NCBI GenBank assembly: GCA_028023455.1
Contig: JAQFVV010000151.1
Span: forward strand, 651,001-715,000
Direction: 5' to 3'
DNA length: 64,000 nucleotides
Origin: Epiperipatus broadwayi
Taxonomy: Eukaryota > Onychophora > Udeonychophora > Euonychophora > Peripatidae
Of the stretch, positions 59,681 to 64,000 are shown one piece after another. Made by a program: the position numbers and the translations under genes. The notes under the pieces are model-generated. The model did not search any database, was not told the origin of the DNA, and saw nothing but the letters and a program-made list of their open reading frames with translations. Positions within the stretch are counted from its first letter, which is position 1; the number at the start of each line of letters is the position of its first letter.

Positions 59681-61180
59681 AGTATTATCAATCCACGTCA
59701 TGACGGTCTCTCAAAATTTAATCAGTTTTTGTTTTATTCATAACTTCTCCACATCATACCAACAAACTTCATTATTTCATTTATCCACCTCACATGATCT
59801 CTTTCTAGGTATTTTCCAATTTCTTAGTATCCCTTTAAGATTTCAACAGTTCATCTATTATCATCTCTTCTTGCAATGATGTCAATGATACCTGTTATTC
59901 TCTCACCCAAGTGTTTTGCTTTCAATACCTTCTTGCTACTCTCAACATACATTTCTCCATATTTTGTTGTATGGCCTACGTGTCTAAGTCTCAGATTGTT
60001 GTGTATTCAAAATGCAAGCATTCCGAATACCAACAATTAAAACAATAAATAATAACCACAAATAATGATAAAAGTAATTAATAGCGAAAAGTTATTGATA
60101 CACACAAACACTGTATATATAGTTCACTTCGCATGATTCACTTAACAACTGTCTGCTTTCTAGATGGTTTCCTCCAGCCTCAGTTCCGAAAACATTTTGG
60201 CTCTGTTCAGTTGTTGCTCATGATCACATTGGCTTCGCATTAGAGTGCTGCACTGTCATTTAAACTTCTTTCAACTATTATCATTTTAAATCTCTCAGTG
60301 AGCCATTCACTTCACTGGAATGAAAACAATGCACTTTGTTGCTCAAACTATTTATATCCGTCCTTTTGGTCTCCAGCAATCCAGGGTTCATTCTGGATTG
60401 TTATCAACCTTAAATTTCCTATTGTATCAAGAAATATTTGTAATTAGCAAATATCTCTGGGCATTTATCAAACTCAATTTTCTTGTTGCAAGTATGTAAA
60501 TCTTTTCCATTGCTACACTCTACACAAATTTAAACATTAATTAAACTCTTATTAATTAGCGATCTAGAATATATTTCTCTATTTTCTTTATTTTTTCTGA
60601 AATACAAAACTTAATACTTCAATTTCAATGTACATATATATATAAAACACGACACAGATCATAAAAGAAAATCAGTAAAACACAATCTATTAAAAACCTT
60701 CTTTTAAAACACACATATATTTGCTTTTAATATTAAATTATTTCTACCAAAACATCCTATCCAAGTTTAATTCTATAATTAATTTCATCATTATGTTTCT
60801 ATCTGTATTAATAGTCAGACCAAGATATTAATTTCTTCTAATTCATAATTATGAAATTATATTTTATTTTTCTGAGACAATCCATTGAACATTACTTTAA
60901 TCCTTTTAGTAGTTATCTTTAGTCCTATTTTTTTACTTTCATCTGACAACTCTTGTAATGTTTTCTGAAGTTCTAAAGCATTATCTGCAAAAGCATTTAC
61001 ATCAATGGCAAACTAGCTGATTCAAGGAATCTCCATGTATTTTTATTTTCTTAGCTTTTCATTTTATTTCACAAAATGCTTGTTGAAAAATTGCTGTGAA
61101 AAGATTTTTGGATATATCTATATTGTATAACATTCTTTAAACAGCCCACTATTGATTCTTTAAACAGCCCACCATTGGGC
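59681..61180 (-). pseudogene. Decayed RTE-like LINE, 5'-truncated (copy E)
   Basis: Minus strand; the region near 60700-60780 translates in part as INHRIKLGWDVFGRNN, matching the IKxxWxAFGRL segment near the end of RTE-like polyproteins. Blocks shared with 36.4-36.9 kb include tccaagtttaattctat. Sits inside the transporter intron. Multiple stops. Confidence 0.7.
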
Positions 61181-61375
61181 AAAAATCTTTCAACAGTGAC
61201 ACAGAGAGAAAGTGAAGTAAAAGCATTACTCATTCAGCCTCCTAATTGTAGATAGTGAGTTTTAACATTTTCCCAGATTTGTTTCACTGTCTACCCATTT
61301 GTGAACTAATATAGAATATTTGGCTAGGTTGACTATGGGTTGGCTAATTGAGAGAAAAATTCTAAGCACCTGAAT
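61181..61375. other. Spacer with a short repeat
   Basis: A short direct repeat (ttctttaaacagcccac) lies at about 61131-61170 at the LINE edge; otherwise nothing recognised. Confidence 0.4.
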
Positions 61376-61480
61376 TTTTTTTTTTTTTAAGTTTTACACA
61401 TATGGGATTTGAATACAAATCATAGGCATAGAAAACTGATGCAATATCACTAGGACCTGAAGCCTTTCATCAGCAGCAGC
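61376..61480 (-). repeat. tRNA-like SINE with A tail
   Basis: Minus strand: ggtcctagtgatattgcatc resembles box A and its surroundings, and gtattcaaatccc a box B, followed by catatgtg and an A run (T run at about 61374-61388 on plus). No exact duplication seen. The upstream ctgatgaaaggcttc looks like a hammerhead box but has no GAAA partner. Confidence 0.5.
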
Positions 61481-62299
61481 AATAATCATTCACAAACAAA
61501 TATAGTCAATCCAGCTCCAAAACAAGAAAAGACAAAAATTCAAAAAAAAAAAAAGATAATAATATATTAGACAAGAGTTTTGCGATAATTTATAACCAAT
61601 CTGTGATCCACAAATGTAATCACATACACAATATGCTGTTTCATTGCTCTGTTTATATTTGATATTTGCAATATTGTCTAACTTCTTCTAAAGAAAACTA
61701 TTTTATCTGAAATACTTCAAGGCTATACCTAATTGTAGCTTTCCAATATATTCTATTCTCCATCATATCATCTCAATGAACAACAATCAACATTGCACTT
61801 GACAAGAACATCACTGAAATACTTTATATAAAAACAAGATTACTAAAAAAAAATGATTTCTACAAATATTTTGAATATTATATTGTTAATACAATCTTGA
61901 AAACAATAGGAAAAAATTATTTCTCAATATGACTATCACACATCACTAGCACTGATTAATAAGAGAGATCAGTTCCATTGAGTTTTTCAATGCGGATCAT
62001 TTGATAAGAGCTGAATTAACTCCCTAGATATAATAATCCTAGTAGATCTAAGTTACATCAGGAATGAGAAACATTTGACAATTGAAAATCATCATGATAT
62101 GATGCTGATAACAATGAAGTCAGTTGATTTTTTCAACCTACATATATATCTATAAAATATTTTGAAAACTGCACTCTCTCATAACATCAGTGTTACACAT
62201 TCCTACATCAAGTTATAAGTAAATCATTGTCAGCTGGAAATCAGATTCCCAAAATTATTAATCAGTTTTTAGTAATAAGCATTACTGAAAACTGATAAT
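61481..62299. other. AT-rich intron sequence
   Basis: No feature recognised. Confidence 0.4.
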
Positions 62300-62307
62300 A
62301 TATATAC

Positions 62308-62916
62308 TAGGGTTTGTCGTTTTCTACAAATTTTTCAAAGAAAATTTTTGAATTCGAAAACCGGTTTTTCTGTTTAAAAAGGTCGGTTTTAAATGTATAC
62401 AAAACACTTATATATTAATTTTCTAAAAAGATTAACATGTAAGCAAAAGTACTCGTCAAGTTATATATACTAAAGAAAGATGGCAACACTATTGCAAGTG
62501 TGTAGCAATGTGCATTTTGTGCCTGTATAATTGTGTCCGACTAAGTAGTAAATCTATTGATGTTCTTTGCTTTTTGAAGTCATATTTTATTAACAGAATA
62601 AGAAATAAATTAATAATTTACATATTAAACAGTTGAATGTTAAACATTTTTTGACTTCTGTAATTTTTAAGAGTATTAATGTATAATTACTTAAATGTGT
62701 TAATGTTTTATTTTAATAATTTTATGCATGTACATATATGTACTTTATCTATTCTTTTTTGTATTTTTTAATTATAATAAACAAAAATATTTAAATTTCT
62801 ATTTTAAGTTGTACGTATTTCTCATTTTTTATCCGGAAAAATTCGAAACCGGTTTTATGGAAAAGTTAAAATTCGAAAACCGGTTTTCTAAAAAGTCGGT
62901 TTTGGTATAAACCCTA
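62308..62916. mobile_element. hAT-type MITE with exact 8-bp target duplication
   Basis: Starts tagggtttgtcg at 62308 and ends ataaaccct-a at 62916. It is flanked by the identical octamer atatatac (62300-62307 and 62917-62924). Subterminal repeats of ttcgaaaaccggtttt type occur several times near both ends, as expected for transposase binding sites of hAT elements. No transposase. Inserted in the presumed transporter intron. Confidence 0.8.
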
Positions 62917-62924
62917 ATATATAC

Positions 62925-63114
62925 ATAGAGAAAACATTAAAAGTATTAAATATAAGCTTAACACATTTTCAGTGCCAATAATCCTTGTGAAAAGCAATTG
63001 TTACATGTTATAAAACTAAATAAAATCATGTGACCCCCAGTTTATACAATGTAATAACACAACAAACTTTTTTTTTCTCTTGTACTTTTATCAGTTAATA
63101 TAAACTTGAATAAT
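62925..63114. other. AT-rich spacer
   Basis: Nothing recognised. Confidence 0.4.
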
Positions 63115-64000
63115 CATTAGATGGCTTCAGAAAGGAGTTTGCTGTTAAGTGAAAGGAGATCATTATTTCCTCTTTAAAACCTTAAAGGAATCAAGCAGGA
63201 CAAATTCCTAGTAACTACTCCATACATTCTTGTCAGGGTATCTGCTATTTACTATGTGATTATTCATATGGTAAATGAACATGGATGGGCTGCTCACCAA
63301 CATGTATTATTCAGAGTGGTCAAGTTATTTACTTTTTACTTATGAATTTAAAATCAAGAAACACTGTGACCTTTCTTCTCAATTACCTGATAGTTCTTAA
63401 CTGAAAGGATTAAAATTTATATGGATGTATAAAATGATTTTGATTGGACAAAAATATTTTAAAATTGTCATGGGAAACTTCAATGATAGAATTGTTAAAC
63501 AATTGAAAGAAACAAACAATGTGGGTAGATTTGATTGTGGTGATAGAAATGAGAGGTCGCAGACTTGTCGAGTTGACGGAAAAACTGAATATTATTAATT
63601 TTTATTTTTTGAGAAAAATGCAACCAGAAATGGACATGAAGATGAAGGAGAAATAGATTATGTTTTGACTAACAGAAAATATGTATTTCAAGATTATAGT
63701 GGTCTTAACAAATCAACAAAGGAAATGATCATCAATTAGTAAGGTGTAAAATAGATGTTAAAGCAAAACTAAAGAAATTAAAGATATTAAAAAAGTCAGT
63801 ATTAACAGTTGATATTCCTAAACTTTAACAACATTCTAATGATTTTAAATTAGAATTTACAAATAGTTTTAAAATGGTGACAAACTTTGAAGATACTTCA
63901 GATATGACTGAAATCATTAAGATAATTGATATTCTATTTAAAATTTCAAAAAAGATAACTGATATAAGAAAACAGCAATTCACTAGTAAATTTTCTACTG
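63115..64000 (+). pseudogene. RTE-like LINE, 5' part, continues past the edge (copy F)
   Basis: The 5' leader aligns with 20715-20990. The copy then jumps to the endonuclease end: VMGNFNDRIV near 63470, DRNERSQTCRVDGKTE near 63540 and EIDYVLTNRKYVFQDYSGLN near 63653-63710. Compared with copy C it lacks the N-terminal endonuclease part, so it has an internal deletion. Several stops; the reverse transcriptase would lie beyond the window. Confidence 0.75.

Noticed and set aside
61440-61485. Hammerhead at 61.4 kb (minus strand CUGAUGA)
   Set aside because: No GAAA and no complementary stem II follow; the box alone is too short to mean anything.
59004-64000. Search for upstream transporter exons
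   Set aside because: No segment encodes the N-terminal MFS helices. The space is filled by LINE, SINE and hAT sequence, so the exons probably lie beyond the right edge.
1-64000. CRISPR arrays, operons, bacterial promoters or integrons
   Set aside because: No regularly spaced short direct repeats or prokaryotic gene organisation. The intron-containing gene and LINE/SINE/hAT content indicate an animal nuclear genome.

Overview
This window looks like intergenic and intronic DNA from an animal, most likely an invertebrate. It is very AT-rich and CpG-poor, with long homopolymer and TA tracts. There are no bacterial-style gene arrays. The only clear host gene is the last exon of an intron-containing membrane transporter. 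The rest is mainly decayed mobile elements: non-LTR retrotransposons, Penelope-like elements, tRNA-derived SINEs and hAT DNA transposons. I could not fix the phylum.

Layout, left to right. 0.27-2.0 kb: RTE-like LINE remnant, minus strand. 2.4-3.06 kb: near-perfect palindrome made of two outward-facing Penelope-like 3' ends. 6.0-8.4 kb: small inverted-repeat elements. 9.9 kb: tRNA-headed repeat with a hammerhead-like tail. 11.9-12.75 kb: CpG-retaining, promoter-like segment. 13.97-14.56 kb: hAT element with exact 8-bp duplications. 14.73-15.19 kb: tandem array of imperfect hairpins. 15.5-15.9 and 19.8-20.6 kb: inverted-repeat elements with hammerhead motifs. 20.7-24.25 kb: RTE-like LINE remnants, plus strand. 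24.3-25.75 kb: a second hammerhead family. 25.84-28.94 kb: a nearly complete but dead hAT transposon of the ZMYM1-like type. 33-34.3 kb: another LINE remnant. 35.0-35.6 kb: inverted tRNA plus hammerhead element. 36.4-38.7 kb: RTE-like LINE, minus strand. 39.2 and 44.6 kb: one SINE family with exact target duplications. 40.5-45.4 kb: more hammerhead-family fragments. 48.2-51.1 kb: a different, near full-length dead LINE. 51.2-54.6 kb: further inverted repeats. 56.4-58.94 kb: transporter exon, minus strand. 59.7-61.2 kb: RTE-like LINE remnant. 62.3-62.9 kb: hAT MITE with exact 8-bp duplications. 63.1-64 kb: start of another RTE-like LINE copy, running off the edge.

The most notable pattern is repeated type-I hammerhead ribozyme motifs: a CUGANGA core, a stem II hairpin, GAAA, a palindromic stem III and a cleavage-site C or U. 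They occur at about a dozen places in several unrelated-looking repeats, nearly all in or derived from inverted-repeat pairs. One pair still carries the C-terminal coding end of a Penelope-like GIY-YIG protein. Others carry tRNA-like Pol III sequence next to the ribozyme. Known biology (hammerheads in Penelope-like terminal repeats, retrozymes) explains part of this. The tRNA-hammerhead combination and the inverted-pair arrangement deserve follow-up.

The transporter is a sodium-dependent glucose transporter 1 / MFSD4-like MFS protein. Its predicted extracellular loop is about 430 residues of Ser/Thr/Asn-rich sequence, which is very unusual for the family. All element proteins except the transporter are broken by stops, frameshifts or deletions.
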